DNA of 64,000 nucleotides from Leucaena leucocephala (lineage: Eukaryota > Streptophyta > Magnoliopsida > Fabales > Fabaceae), in assembly GCA_037074615.1 (NCBI GenBank), contig CM073554.1:22031501-22095500 (forward strand), in the 5' to 3' direction. A program made the position numbers and the translations under genes. The notes under the pieces are model-generated. The model ran no database searches, had not been told where the DNA came from, and saw only the letters and a program-made list of their open reading frames with translations. Positions 22,877 through 36,146 of this stretch are shown one piece after another (position 1 is the stretch's first letter; each line of letters starts with the position of its first letter).

Positions 22877-24288
22877 GGGGTCTGTTTAGTTCAACTAAAA
22901 GGAAGAAAATGAAAGAAATTTAATGGAGAGAAGGGAAATAGGGGTGAAAGGAATAATTTTAATATTATTTTATTTAGATTGATTAGAGAGAAAAGGAAGA
23001 GAGAAATTTTAATATTAACTTATTTGGTTCATGGGAGAAGAGGAAAGAAAATATTTTTATATGAACAACTTTACCCCTATTTTATTTAAGTCATTTTTTA
23101 AATTTTTTTAATAAATTATATAAAATTATAACTTTAAATTATTAATATTGAATAAATATAAATATGTTAATATTCATATTTATATATAATAATTACAAAT
23201 ATTATAATTATAATATGTGTAGAATAATAAAAAATATCTTTTTTAAAAAAAGAGGCAGTGTTACGTGATTATTATATGAATGTGGAGATAATTATAACTA
23301 TAAGATTGCTGGTCATAAATAATAACAAATGCTAGTAAGAGTTTAAGGTTTTGTTTAGTTTAGCATAGGGGAGGGGAGGTTAAGTTAATTTAAGGGAAGG
23401 TAGAAAAAGGTAGGGGAGGTTAATGAATGATTCTTTTTATTTGGTTCAGAAGGGAAGGGAAGGGAAGGGGAGGGGAGGGGATGGGAGGGAGGTTAATTAA
23501 AATTTGACAAATATACCCTTATCTCTTTATTTAAATTTATTTATTCTTTATTTACAATATTCATATCAAAATTATTATTTTTTAATTTATGAATCTTAAA
23601 ATTTTTTATCTCAATTATATATATAATAAAATTAAAAAAAATAAAAAATATGTTAAAATTTTAACATTATTTCTTATTAATTTTATAATTATTATATATT
23701 TTAATATAATATATAAATAATTTATTATACTTATTAAGTTTTATTATAATTATTATGCAATTAAAGAAAAAATTAGATGTGAGAAAAATAAAAAAAATAA
23801 TTTGAGGGTATAATTGGAATATTAAAAAAAGTTTGAGGGCATTTTAGTCAAAAAAGAGGCAAAAGTTTCTCTCATCTCCAAAAACCCCCACTTTTAGAGG
23901 GAGGGGGGATTACAAAAAGACAAAAAATCTTCCCTCCCCTCCCCTCTATTTTTTTCAACCAAATACACTTTCCTCTCTCCTCTCCTCCAAAACTCTCCAA
24001 CCAAACAAACCCTAAAACTCTATAAATAAATATTAGGGAGTAGGTGAGGATTAAGAAGAAAGTTAAAAAAGTATCGTGAGAATATTGAAAACTTTAATAG
24101 TCATATTAATCTACACAAACTAAAATATTATCTTTTTTCTCTAAATTTTTTCAAGTTTAGTGAGGGGCTTATAAGGGGGAAAAATTTTTTCCTCCCCTCC
24201 TATAAAAAGTTTATGTTACCAATTAAGGAGAAAGGAGAAAAATCCTTTACTTCTCCTCCGATGGATTTCCCTCCAACCAAACGGAGAG
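22877..24288. mobile_element. Nested MITE-like elements
   Basis: The outer ends are GTCTGTTTAGTTCAACTAAA (22880) and, inverted near 24265-24288, CTCCGTTTGGTTGGAGGG. An inner pair is GAGTTTAAGGTTTTGTTTAG (about 23338) and, inverted near 24015, GAGTTTTAGGGTTTGTTTGG. Both share a TGTTT(A/G)GTT terminal motif. The inside is AT-rich with purine/pyrimidine tracts and no coding frame. The simplest reading is one MITE inserted into another of the same broad family. Ends are accurate to a few bases. Confidence 0.55.
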
Positions 24289-26869
24289 TAATTGATAGAA
24301 GTGCACATCATTTGATTGGTCTCGATTTTAGCATATAAAGGGGCAATTTGGTCTAAAGGAGAGAGGGTGTGTGGGCTAGGAAGTAGGGCCAAGACAGGAG
24401 TTGGAGGATGGTGGGCTTGAAATGAATCATAATTAGAAGAAGTTGAGATGAGACAGGACCACAATCACAATCACAATCGGAAGAAGGGAATAATTCGAAA
24501 TTAGGTATTAAGTAATTAAGAAATGTGGGATAAGTAGTATGATTTTAAAAAGGGCAGGCATTGGTCAATGTGGAACGGAAGCAAGAACGAGTGATTGGAT
24601 ATGAGATGGGCACGAACCCCTATGCGATAACAATCTTCTTTTTCTTCCACATCCCCACCCATCACCGTGCATATACATATATTCCTTCATTATTCTCTCA
24701 TTTTCCGTCTTTGTTAGTTCATGCTAATTAATTTCACTCGCACGAATTAAAATGGCATTGCATAACTTACTATTTGTTAATAACGGTCCATATCTTTTTA
24801 TAAATTTACTACTATTTATTGACGTGATATTAATACAAATTAAAGTTAAATGATTTATCATTACTGAAAACAATAGTTTCCAACCCAAGCATACCAATGG
24901 CGTACGTGCTTATTAAAGCTACAGTCTCATAATTCCTTTGACAACAATACGATGGACTCCAAGTACATGTGTGTCAGTGATTCTTTCGTAAAGATTAGAC
25001 CTTTCTTGGTTGGTTGGGTGCAAAGTATGGGCATGAATAATACTCTGTACCCTTTATATTGTATTTTTGCATAAAGGGGTTGTTGCGGCTTAAGCTAGCT
25101 CCCCTTACACGGCAGCCTAATGGTCAAAACTCACAATTCAAAAAAAGAAGTGGAAGGGAAGACCCGTCGTAAAGAGGAAGGGACGCGTGGCAAGGTTGGG
25201 AAACATGTGAGTAACTCCCCAATCAATGAACTTAGGCCGTCACGTACGTACGTGTGCTACAATAATACCATGTACCATGATTGATTAATTAGCGGTCCAA
25301 CTTCTCATCAACCTTATCCATTCATCCATTTTTATACATTTTCTTCTTATAATTATAAATCATTAGAAATATATTCACCCTCAGTTTGGGAGTAAATAAA
25401 AGACATGTGAATTATTGGTAATGCGGGGGAGTTCGTTTTCTTTTTGTTATAAAAAATTTAAATAAATTTAATATTAATTTTATATCAATATTAACATATA
25501 GTTCTAGAGTTTAAAGAATATTTATAAAATATTTATGAGATCGTTTATTAAAAAAATTTTATAACTATAATAAGAATTGAACTTATATTTTTATAAGATA
25601 TAAATCTATTCTTTATAATATATATTAATTCTCATTAACTATAGGAGCATATAATTTAAATATAAAAGCGGTCAACCAAAGCAAACAAGACATACATCAT
25701 CAACCAGCAGCGGTTAGGTGAAGTTCATAAATATTCTTCAGTCTTAAACTACCCATATGTCCACCTCCCACAGATCTAACTACAAATGCCCACGAACACG
25801 CCGTCGCGTTATTCATGGTGGTCAGGCGTCGCATTCATATTTTGGTCCTATCTCCAACGTCTAGGTCATCGATCTCTCATGAAATTATATTCAGCTTCCT
25901 TTGATTTATTATGTCGCAAACTTCTTTGGTGAACTACCCCCTCTCCACCATATAATCTCTACTTTATATACTTACATATTTCTCTGTGATGACCCGCCCG
26001 ATTCAATTTCGCTCTCTGCAACTATCACCTTCAATTTTTAATATAATGCCCCATTAACTTTTTCAAAAAACAAATTAAAAAAATTATTTAATTATAATAT
26101 ATACTACATAATCTCTTTAAAATAAGTAATTTATAAATTAAACAAATGAGTTTGATTACAAAACAAATAAATATAAATGATATGAAGTGATTTATTTAGT
26201 TCACTTAATCTTTCTAAAATAAATTAATAAAATAAACTGGAGGAATTGTTTTACAATACTCTATATAACTTTTATAAGATATATCTCACGGGTTTTAACA
26301 CCAAATATTATTAAAAGAATTAATAAAATGCTATAACTTGGCAAATCTTAATTAAAAACTAGAATATAATAACCTACAACTTTGGGACATTTTACGCCCT
26401 TTGTCTTGTGGATCAAATTGCAAAAATCTTCAAAACATTAATAGCGTATATATAATCTATCATGTATTCAATAAAAGAAAGAAACGAAAAGAGTCAGTAG
26501 TAGTGTGAACAGGCTTAATGTGTATAGAATCACCCGTTTGAAAAAATACCTGAAAAATTAGAAAGTCAATGAATACTGCGTCCTATCTAATTTTGACATG
26601 AAACAATTATAATCAATCGAGTTTTTATCAATGTCAATATATATATATATATATATATGAACTCTTGTTGACTGAAAACTGTATGTATATATATATATTA
26701 TATAATAATGGGTTATTATGTAATATATATATATATATATATATAGTGATAAAAAATTCCACAGCAGTTAACGAATTGATCGTTATATAGTTGGGTGAGT
26801 AGTTTACATGATGGACGTGACCCAAAACAGTTAAATAATTTTCTCTATTAGTTTTGAAAATCAACAATG

Positions 26870-26908
<39 letters not shown>

Positions 26909-26994
26909 TAAAACGTTATAATACAAACAATATAAAAAAAAACACAGTGTCGAACTTATTAAAAGGATTCACAAACAAGATGTAAATTAAATTA
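24289..26994. other. Gene-poor AT-rich intergenic region
   Basis: No supported gene. It contains several (TA)n tracts, at about 26635-26658, 26723-26745 and 26875-26902. Confidence 0.4.
26635..26902. repeat. Cluster of (TA)n microsatellites
   Basis: Three or four TA tracts of 20-28 bp lie within 270 bp, separated by non-repetitive DNA. Confidence 0.85.
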
Positions 26995-27730
26995 TGCCTA
27001 TTTGGATAAATTTAAAATTTTAATTTTATAAGGGTTTAGTATTTTTAGCCTAAACCTCAATTTATGCCAAAATTTAAATAAATAAACTTCAAATATCTAT
27101 AATAACTTATTGGTTAAACTGTAATTTTATATAAATTTATAGGTAAAAAAATAATTAGGTTATCTAGTAACTATTTTATACTTATTTTTTTTAATATTTT
27201 CTCTCATCTCATCTTCATTGTCTCACAGTCACTGGTTGTCTTCTTCTTTTCTGTCTTCTGATTCTCGTCTTATAGTTATATTCTCCAGCGAGGAGGAAGA
27301 GGTGATGGTCATTGCTTGTTGTCATGTCTGATCTTCTTCTATCTTGTATGTTGTTGCCTCTGGTCTTCTTCTTCTTTACCTTCTTTTGTGACAATGACAA
27401 TCCATATCTCACATCTAATATTTGTCTTATTCTAAATCTCATCATGACGATAGTGAAAGAGAGATATGGAAGAAGGATGATAATAATAATGAAGAGAGGA
27501 GGAACAGTGATTTAGTATAGAGAACAGTAATCACAGCCTTCAAATTATTTTTTTTACCTCGTATCTTTTTTGATAATTTATGAATAACAAAATTCATTAT
27601 AATAATAATCATTTAAATACTTATTTTATTTAAAATTATTTTTTTAAAAAAAATTCTATAAAAGCTTTAAATAAAAACTTATTCTCTATAAGAAATTTTT
27701 TAAAAGGCAAACTGATGGGGCCCTAAATAT
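26995..27730. mobile_element. MITE-like element with internal non-TE-like block
   Basis: It begins with GCCTATTTGGATAAATTT, ends near AAAGGCAAACTGATGGGG, and shares TTTATAAG- and TTTTAAATAA-type subterminal DNA with the 16.8-kb element. A GC-richer block (about 27200-27530) yields overlapping short frames on both strands. The boundaries are approximate. Confidence 0.4.
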
Positions 27731-30630
27731 AAATGCACACAAAACTGAGAAATTCGGAACTCAATAGTATGTCTGGGATTTGACTTCCAAGCCGCAAATA
27801 TGGCTTTTGATACTTACGAGTTCGTGGATATCCCGCGCTTGTTGCCCAACAGAGAAAGTAGTATTTTATTAGTTAAAACTTAAAAAAAAAAACACACAGA
27901 GAGAGAGATGAAATTACGTGGTGGGAATAGAACAGCTAAAGGTACTGGCTAACCCCCACGCGAGGGCCCATGTGATAAACGTTCCCTCGGAATGTGTATA
28001 ATATTCTGGGATAATTTTTTAATATCCCTCACGTACATGGAGCTCAATGCTACCTTATAATTTCTTCTATGTCAGATCATTTCCTATTTATTTCACACAT
28101 TTATGTTTTTGTTTCGGTAAAACAAATTTCAGGGCTAATATCAGTTAATTAGAGCATCATATATAATTTAAAAGATATCATATTATTAATAGTAATTCAA
28201 CAATAATGCAGTTTATTTTAGATTTTATATTATATATATTGATTAATATTTTATATTTTGTATTCATTATATCCACGATTAATTCATAAAAGTATTTTAT
28301 TTTTTAATCTCTGTGCAATCATGTGCTCAATTATATTGTTTAAAAAATAATTAATAGTGCCATAAGACCTCATTATTATGATAAATTTATGAAAGGAAAA
28401 ATTAATCTTTTAATATTTTAAATATTAACTTATTTATAATACAGTTTATCAACTATAATTTAATATAACTCATTTTTTAAATTTTTAACTTATTTATAAT
28501 TTATTTATCTTTAATTTTTTATATTATTATTTTTGTTATCTCCAACTTGTGACACATTAGATGATTAAATATGAGTGAGCGATAACAAGGATAATAATAT
28601 AAAAAATATAAATATGATACATTTAGTTATAATTAAAATATTTAATTATAAATAAGTTAATAGTTAAGAGATTAAATAATTAATTTTCTCTTTATTTTAT
28701 ATGAATTCCCAACAATTTTTCAGTTATATATATATATATGTAAATATAAAACAATACGTCATTGCGTAGCAAATAAAAATAATATACTTTATTTTTAAAA
28801 TGTTCTCAAACTTCCATTAAAAATAGAAGAAACATTTAGATATTTTCATTAAAATCCAATTTATATTTGTGTAAGGTATTTTTTATATGAAAATTAGATC
28901 AATTATAAAATAAAAATATTAGATAATTTTTATAGAACTTAAACTTGTGAATAAAAGTTTTTAAAAATATTTTTTAAAATTGAAAATAAAAATTATTGAC
29001 GTAATTTCGATACGATGAGAAGTTGTGTGATTTTATGAAAACATAGCAGACCATTTTTATTTTTAAAAACAAGCCATAAATGAAATCAGATTCGTTCCTT
29101 AAGGATATGTAACGCAATAAAAATTGTGTCTCAATTATGATATTTTAGGGATATATTATTACAAAATTTAGATTAAGTTATTTACGATCATTATATTATA
29201 GTTCTTTAATTATATTTTATTATTATATATATGTTTTATATAATCATTTAACCTTAAACACATTCTAAAAAACAAGTAGAACATGTAATCACTTGATATA
29301 ATCAACATAAAGAATTTGATCTTACTTTTATCCATCTATCACTAATTTGATTCATTTTAATATCCATAATAAAAATACTTTTTTTTTAAATTTTTTTATT
29401 TTAATTTAAAAGTAATTTTACAAAATGGATGAAACAATTAATCTTCTTAAATATTGAGAATTAAATCTAGATTGATCAAGTTCACATAGTAATATTGGAA
29501 GAGGCAAAAAGATTAGAACTAAAAAAATGATGAATTATAAAAAAAATAAAAAAAATTAAATTAATTAATTGTAATTATAATTTAATTTTTTAATTTAATT
29601 TATATTATATACTTTTTAATCTATTTAAATCAATTTTTATGTTAATTAAAATTAATTTATTAAAAAAAAATAACCGACACTTATACTAAACGAATCCGAC
29701 CGGAGTAACATGAGTTAGCCAAAGCAAGACGATCAACGGTGAGATATGTCTGTACCAAGAACGGGACTGAACGTCCAAATCGCTGGTGCGCTGTGGCTGC
29801 TAGCACCAAAGCTTCTAATTTTCCCGTGCTCTCCGCGTGTCCCTTTTTTATTGGATTCAATATTAATTTATTTCCTCTTCAACTCTTAGTCATTACCCAG
29901 CCACCACACTCTCTCTCTCTACAACTTTTGAACCCTCTTGTCTGCACAGATGCTCCCAAAATCTTCATCGGAGCTCCTCAGTGGGTAGAGAGAGAAACTT
30001 AACTGAAATTTTTGTTTGCTACAGACTCACAAAACTTCAACCATCAAGGGGACACCTTCAAATATGAGCTCCACGAAGCTTGTTCCAGTCTCAACGCTCT
30101 AGTTTCGGCGATTCTCTTGGATATATGTTTTCTGGGGCAGGGTTTTTATTGCGTCTATTGTAAGTTGCTTTTTCCTCCTTTTCTTCTCTTTTTGTTTCTT
30201 TCGATCGGTTTTCTTGAGATGGACTGCTCTTGATGGCCAGCTTCTGACTGAAGCAAAGCTTACTTTGACAATTTTTTAAACAGGGGTTTACTCGAGGGAA
30301 ACATGCTAATTTTGGGGTAGGAAGAACATTTTTTGATTACTTTCAGGCACATCGGTAAAAGAAGGTTGCCTTCCCCCCCCCCCCTTTTCTTTTCCTTTTT
30401 TCTTTTAAATTGTTGCTATGGACGAGAAAAAGAAAACTATGATGATAAATTTGGGAGTGGGGGATTCGCTTTGAGAGGAATGGCGATTTGTTTTGATCCA
30501 TTGGAGTTGTTGTTGTCCATATAGGAAGGCATATTCAGGGGAAGCTGGGTTTATTGGAATTAAAAACACAGTATTTCTTGTGTGGTTAACAATTGAAATG
30601 AGGAATTCGGGTATAGTTTAAGGTTGCAGC
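27731..30630. other. AT-rich intergenic region and 5' leader of the Raf-like kinase
   Basis: 27731-29690 is very AT-rich with nothing identifiable. From about 29700 the composition shifts and a CT-rich leader begins (CTCTCTCTCT at about 29909). A TATTG|TAAGTT donor-like site near 30160 and a TTTCAG acceptor near 30348 suggest a leader intron. A C12 run lies near 30375. Confidence 0.4.
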
Positions 30631-33600
30631 ATGAGTTACAGCGACAGGAACAGAGGAACAAAAGAGAGGGAATGTGAAGAGTTGATCTTGCAGAATTCTG
30701 GGGAATTAGAGTCCAAACCGGTTGGGCAGAATGGATCGATTACAACCCCACCGCTAACAATCGATGAGAATCTTCTGGTTGACCCTAAACAACTCTTCAT
30801 TGGGTCAAAAATCGGTGAAGGAGCTCATGGGAAGGTTTATGAAGGAAGGTCAGTGACACAGTCGCAATCAAGGAAATTTTACAATTCCCTTCGCTGTTGG
30901 TTGTAAATTCATGTGAATATATTGGTCAGAAGACCTGTTATAGTTTTAAAACAATAAAACATCCCTTACTCCTCAATTTCTTGCGAAGCAGCTAACTTTG
31001 TTGGTGATTTCATATTACTAATTTCAATAACCTAGTTGACTAATTTAAAATGTCAAAGTTCTTTCACTCTCAAGTCCATATTAATTTTCGCTGAGATACT
31101 GGCCCCTTACTCCTTTCAAGAGGCATTTGGTTCTTTGTTCACTGAGATAACTATCAGTTGTTAGTGCAGAAGAGAATATATTGCTTTTTGCCATGGATTA
31201 GCTCTATAACTTAGTGTCTATACCAAAATGTTTGCTGGCAGCTAGAGTCCTGGTTTATTTAGGTGTAGATTAATAAATTTCCAGGTATGGAGATCAAATT
31301 GTTGCAATTAAGGTTCTGCATCGTGGGAGCACTTCAGAAGAAAGAGCAGCCCTTGAAAATCGTTTTGCTAGGGAGGTTAATATGATGTCCCGTGTCCATC
31401 ATGAGAATCTGGTTAAGGTGAGTGCCATTGTTAATTTGTTAAGGATGTCCTGCACCTGTTATTTGTTTAGTGATTCTCATTTACTTGAGTCTTGTTATTT
31501 GACTAATGATTTCATATTATGTAACTGAATGTACTTCTTCAATATTTGCAGTTTATTGGAGCTTGCAAGGATCCTCTGATGGTTATAGTCACGGAGCTTT
31601 TACCCGGGATGTCGCTGAGAAAATATTTGACAAGCATACGCCCTGGACTATTAAACTGTCAGGTGGCCATAAACTTTGCCCTTGATGTTGCTCGTGCCAT
31701 GGATTGCCTACACGCTAATGGGATCATACATAGAGATTTGAAACCTGGTACCTTTTTGTTTCCCTTTTGTATGTACTGCAATATTTGCGATGAATACACT
31801 GTTTGTCACACGTTTACTGTTTTGATATGTGACTCTTTGGTTGCAGTGGGTGCTAGTTGATGGTTCTGTTCAGTAGTTGTTGAAAGCATTGTGAAATTTG
31901 CTCCGTATATCTTTTTCTTTTTTCATTACGTTTCTCTATGGCTATAAATGCCATTATCCATACATGTTTTAATCTGTTCTATTGTGGACTTCTTTGATAT
32001 CTTAGTTTTTACTATGAGAACAGAACATTTTTGTTGGTTATGGTTAAAGAAAAAGATGCAAGCTTCTTTGGTTATTTGTTACAGTGCTGTCATTGTGAGG
32101 TTTATTTTCTTGCCGACTTGTTGTCTACTTGATCTGGACTCTTGCAATAGTTATCTTTTCTATCCTCTTTGAGAATGAAGAGTGAAATAATTTGATGTCC
32201 CGTGTCCATCATAGTTGTTTCTGACATTAATGTTATGGAGATGAATCTAGGTCTGCACTAAGTTTCTAGCATCAGTGAGTATGACTCTCTTCCTTTAACT
32301 ACTTTTCTTTATTTTCTTTTTTCTTTTTTGAAATTTTATATGATGCAGACAATCTGTTGCTTACGGCAAATCAGAAGTCTGTAAAACTTGCAGATTTTGG
32401 TCTTGCAAGAGAAGAATCTGTCACTGAAATGATGACTGCAGAAACTGGAACTTACCGTTGGATGGCTCCAGAGGTATCTTGTATTCTAGGATCATCATTT
32501 CACTAGTAAATATCCGGAAATGTGGCTAAATGTACTGCATGTTTTGATGCTTATCATCTTCTTTCATCAACTAAGAAGCATGGATACAGATAATGACATG
32601 ACAAAATCTAAAGTGGTCATATTTGATTTAACCGGTCCATCATGTCCAATGCAAGTCACAAACTGACTAATTTTTGTTCAAAATAAATTTCAGTACTTCA
32701 CCAAACAATTTGTTATACACAAGAGGCCTAAACTATACTTGTACTTTAGAGCAGCATTGGCACGCACAAATGGATATTTGAGCCTGGATGTGCTGGAGTT
32801 TGCCAAAAGCTGGACACAAGTTAGAAGTCATTATAGTTATAGATCAGATAAATATTCGTATTTTGCCTCTTATAGTCTTATATCTGGTTTAGTCGCCCCA
32901 ATTCTTGTGAGTAGATATCAGCAATAACGTAATGATATTTATTTCTTTTCTAAGGTTGAGTGGGTTCAATTCCAATGTTAACATCATATTTCTTTAAAAT
33001 TATTCTTAATAATGGACGTTGTACAGATATGTCAAGTAAAACAATCTTTTTCCTAACCTAATCTTATACTAGTACATATATTTAGAACCCTTAAGAGCCT
33101 GATCAGTTTGAACATAATTTATTTGTTGAATGACTATTTGGTCCTGTTTACATCTGAAATTCCATCTGTCCCCAAAGTGCATTATGAATTTGCTTGTTGC
33201 ATATGCATGTTCTTGTCACTCGGCTTTGTGACATAATGCGTTTTTTCAGCTGTACAGTACCGTGACATTACGTCAGGGAGAGAAAAAACACTACAACAAC
33301 AAGGTTGATGTGTACAGCTTTGGGATTGTTTTGTGGGAACTTTTAACGAATCGCATGCCTTTTGAAGGGATGTCTAATTTACAAGCTGCTTATGCCGCTG
33401 CGTTTAAGGTGAAAATGCTGGTTTTAGACTTGTGAGTTTCATTGTTTGAGTTGTTGCTGTAGTTTTTACAGTGATGTAGTGGATGATTGTGAGCGATTAT
33501 GCTTCACTATTAATGTCATTCATGCTTTGTGGTCGGACGGTTGAGGCTAAATAATTAGCTGTTTTTCACTTATAAGACAGTTTTGGATTTGTTGATATGA

Positions 33601-33928
33601 TGATGACATGTTTTGCATGAGATTGCAGCATGAGAGGCCTAGCCTTCCAGAAGATATACCTCCTGATCTGGCCTTTATCATTCAATCATGCTGGGTTGAG
33701 GATCCGAACTTGAGACCGAGCTTTAGTCAGATCATCCGTATGCTTAACGCCTTTCTCTTCACTTTGTCGCCTGCGCCACCCTCCCCTAGTTCGCAGGAAC
33801 CTGAAAATGTTGAACCTGAAGCTTCAGCAACTACAAGTAATGGCGCGATAACCGAGTTTTCTGCCCGAAACAGAGGAAAGTTTGGATTTCTTCGCCATTT
33901 GTTCACTTCGAAAAGGACCAAAAACTAA
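30631..33928 (+). CDS. Raf-like Ser/Thr protein kinase (ATN1-like)
   Basis: Six exons: 30631-30848, 31285-31417, 31552-31747, 32349-32473, 33250-33408 and 33629-33928. All introns are GT-AG and phase-consistent, giving 376 residues. After a hydrophilic N-terminus of about 50 residues, the kinase domain begins with DPKQLFIG and the Gly loop IGEGAHGKVYEG. Lys82 (AIKVLHRG), HRDLKPDN (His177-Arg178-Asp179), DFG at 198-200 and GTYRWMAPE are all intact, so it should be active. The segment LYSTVTLRQGEKKHYNNKVD and FEGMSNLQAAYAAAFK are hallmarks of the soluble plant Raf-like kinases related to Arabidopsis ATN1. The C-terminal ~60 residues are Ser/Pro-rich then basic (KFGFLRHLFTSKRTKN). No membrane segment. 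Substrate and pathway are not known from sequence. Confidence 0.95.
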
Positions 33929-34382
33929 CAGTGAGTAGTAGATTTTTGAGCAGTCCCTTTTTGTTGTAGATGAGAATGAGTTTGCCATGATAAAGTACAT
34001 AATTATAATTCACTTACGAGTAATCGTGGGTGAATTGAAGGCAACAAGTAGAAGAAATGATGAAAAAAGTTCCACAAAAGAATAGAATGATGTTAATAGG
34101 CTCTTTTTTCTCCCCCCTTTTTTTGGAAAGAGTAAGGAAAAGGGAGGACTGTTGAAATCATCTAGTTGTTCTTGTAAAGGAAAACATTGGCTTAGACACC
34201 TTTCTGATTATCTGATCTAAAATATCCTCTTGATTACTGCGTAGCCATTTGTTGTTTTTGTGATTGAGCGATGGTCAAATGAGGAATCGTATGATAAAAG
34301 ACATAAACCGAATCTATGACATTCATGTTTTCGGAAGGAAAATTATTCAGAAATACGACTGCACGTAGACTTCACATATTTA

Positions 34383-34644
34383 GTGCCTGTTTAGTTTAGG
34401 GGGAAAAAGTGCTTTTGGGCCTAATGATTTTAACCAATCCTCTTGAGGTTTTATCATCTCCCTGTTCAAAAAGTTAATTTTTTTATAATATTTCATGCTT
34501 TGTAGTAATTTACATATTTAAAAATAATTCTAATAATAATTATTTAAATATTTATTTTTTTTAATTGTAAAATATATTATCTAAAATTATTTTAAAATTA
34601 TTTTTTTAGAATCTATTTTCTGTAAGTTAAACTAAACATGCTCT
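34383..34644. mobile_element. Short MITE with ~15-bp terminal inverted repeats
   Basis: The left end GCCTGTTTAGTTTAG and the inverted right end GCATGTTTAGTTTAA match at 13 of 15 positions. The length is about 260 bp, AT-rich and non-coding. A TA-rich target duplication is possible but not clear. The terminal motif resembles those of the 22.9-24.3 kb nest. Confidence 0.6.
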
Positions 34645-35470
34645 TATTTATATGGAGTTTGAGATGAATTATTCATAGCTTAGTAAATAAGGCGACTTGC
34701 ACATTTGTTATTTCATATAATAGTTCGTGAAGAATACATTTCCATGCACCTTTTGTATTTCATGATGGTTGAAATTGAAAGCTGCATATTGAAGAAAAAA
34801 TGCTAACGATGGGCCGATTTACATGTACTGAGAGTGGAACTTGATTAAGGGAAGAAAAAGTCAATAGGCTATCACATTAAGTCTAAGATGAATCCCAGCG
34901 CAAACATTACGCTTGAGAATTCAAGATGCATCACTTTCACATTTTTTGACGTTCTTTCTAAGCTTTTAGTTTGACCGTATGACTTTGTACTTCCATACAA
35001 TTTTGTACTTCCTCATGCCACAAGCCTGGGTTCATGCTTCATGAGTTATTTCAAATTCATGAGGCGACCTCTCATGCATGGTAGAATCAATATCATCTAC
35101 AAGTACAAATAATATTGCCTCCTATAGCTAGATAATTCAATAAAAAAATTAACTAATTTTTTTAATATATTATATTCATAAATTTATTATCAAGTTCTTA
35201 TATTAAGTACGGGAGGGAGGGAGTATCATTTATTATAAACTTTATATTGAATATTAAATATTAATCAACATTGATTCATGGGAGATAATATAAATATTTT
35301 AAAACAAATGATCAATCATACATAGCAGTTAAATAATTTTATTTTTAATAAATATGACAAATAAATTTTTATCCAGATATTAATTCTATCTGATTAAATT
35401 TTCTTAACCAACAAGTGTTTGTCTTAATTGAAGGAATTTTGGCGCTAAAAAAATACTTAAATTTAACTCA

Positions 35471-35471
35471 T

Positions 35472-35502
<31 letters not shown>

Positions 35503-35503
35503 A
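35471..35503. repeat. (CA)n(TA)n compound microsatellite
   Basis: A run of CA units passes directly into TA units. Confidence 0.9.
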
Positions 35504-36146
35504 AGTAATTTTAAACTCCTGAGTAAAGAGTAAAGGAAGGGTGCTATGTTACTTATTTACCCCTGTCTGTCTCTGCCAGTCTCCTGAACATTGTCGTGGG
35601 ACCCAAACTTGGATCGGAGGTACGCACGTGTTTGGACCACAAATAGACGGTCAAGATCATACGGAAATATATACAAGCTAACATTTCCATGAGTTCAGCA
35701 CCTTTTTAAAAATTGACTTCCAAGTCAATGCCCTTCCTTCTCCCCACCGCAAAATGTTTCTCCCTTCCATCCTTCCATAAGTACACTGTAGATAAAATTT
35801 ACTGTGAGAAAACTCAGCCACGACTATTCCCAAATCCCATAAACTCCAATACCTAGCAACCGGGTTAATTTCCATGGCTCTGAGATCTATGCTCTTGAAA
35901 TCACCTACAATTGCCTGACTTTTCCTGGGTCAACTCCCTTCACAATCCGAAATTGAGGGCAAATACATGAATTTGACCATTCATCCGATTCTCTCTTTTA
36001 CAAGAGCTCCAACATAAAGATCCCGTTTTCTATTCTGGTAATTTCCAAAAGTTATGGGTATGGACCCTCCTACGTCGCCCTGATTACTGAGATAATTTAG
36101 CTCCTGGTTTATCTCCTCGACGGACTGAAGTATTTTTTCATGAGCT

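Larger units (their letters stand above)
33929..36146. other. Intergenic region between the Raf-like kinase and MACPF genes
   Basis: 3'UTR of the kinase to about 34200, one small MITE, a CA/TA microsatellite, then the MACPF promoter and leader. No further gene is supported. Confidence 0.4.
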
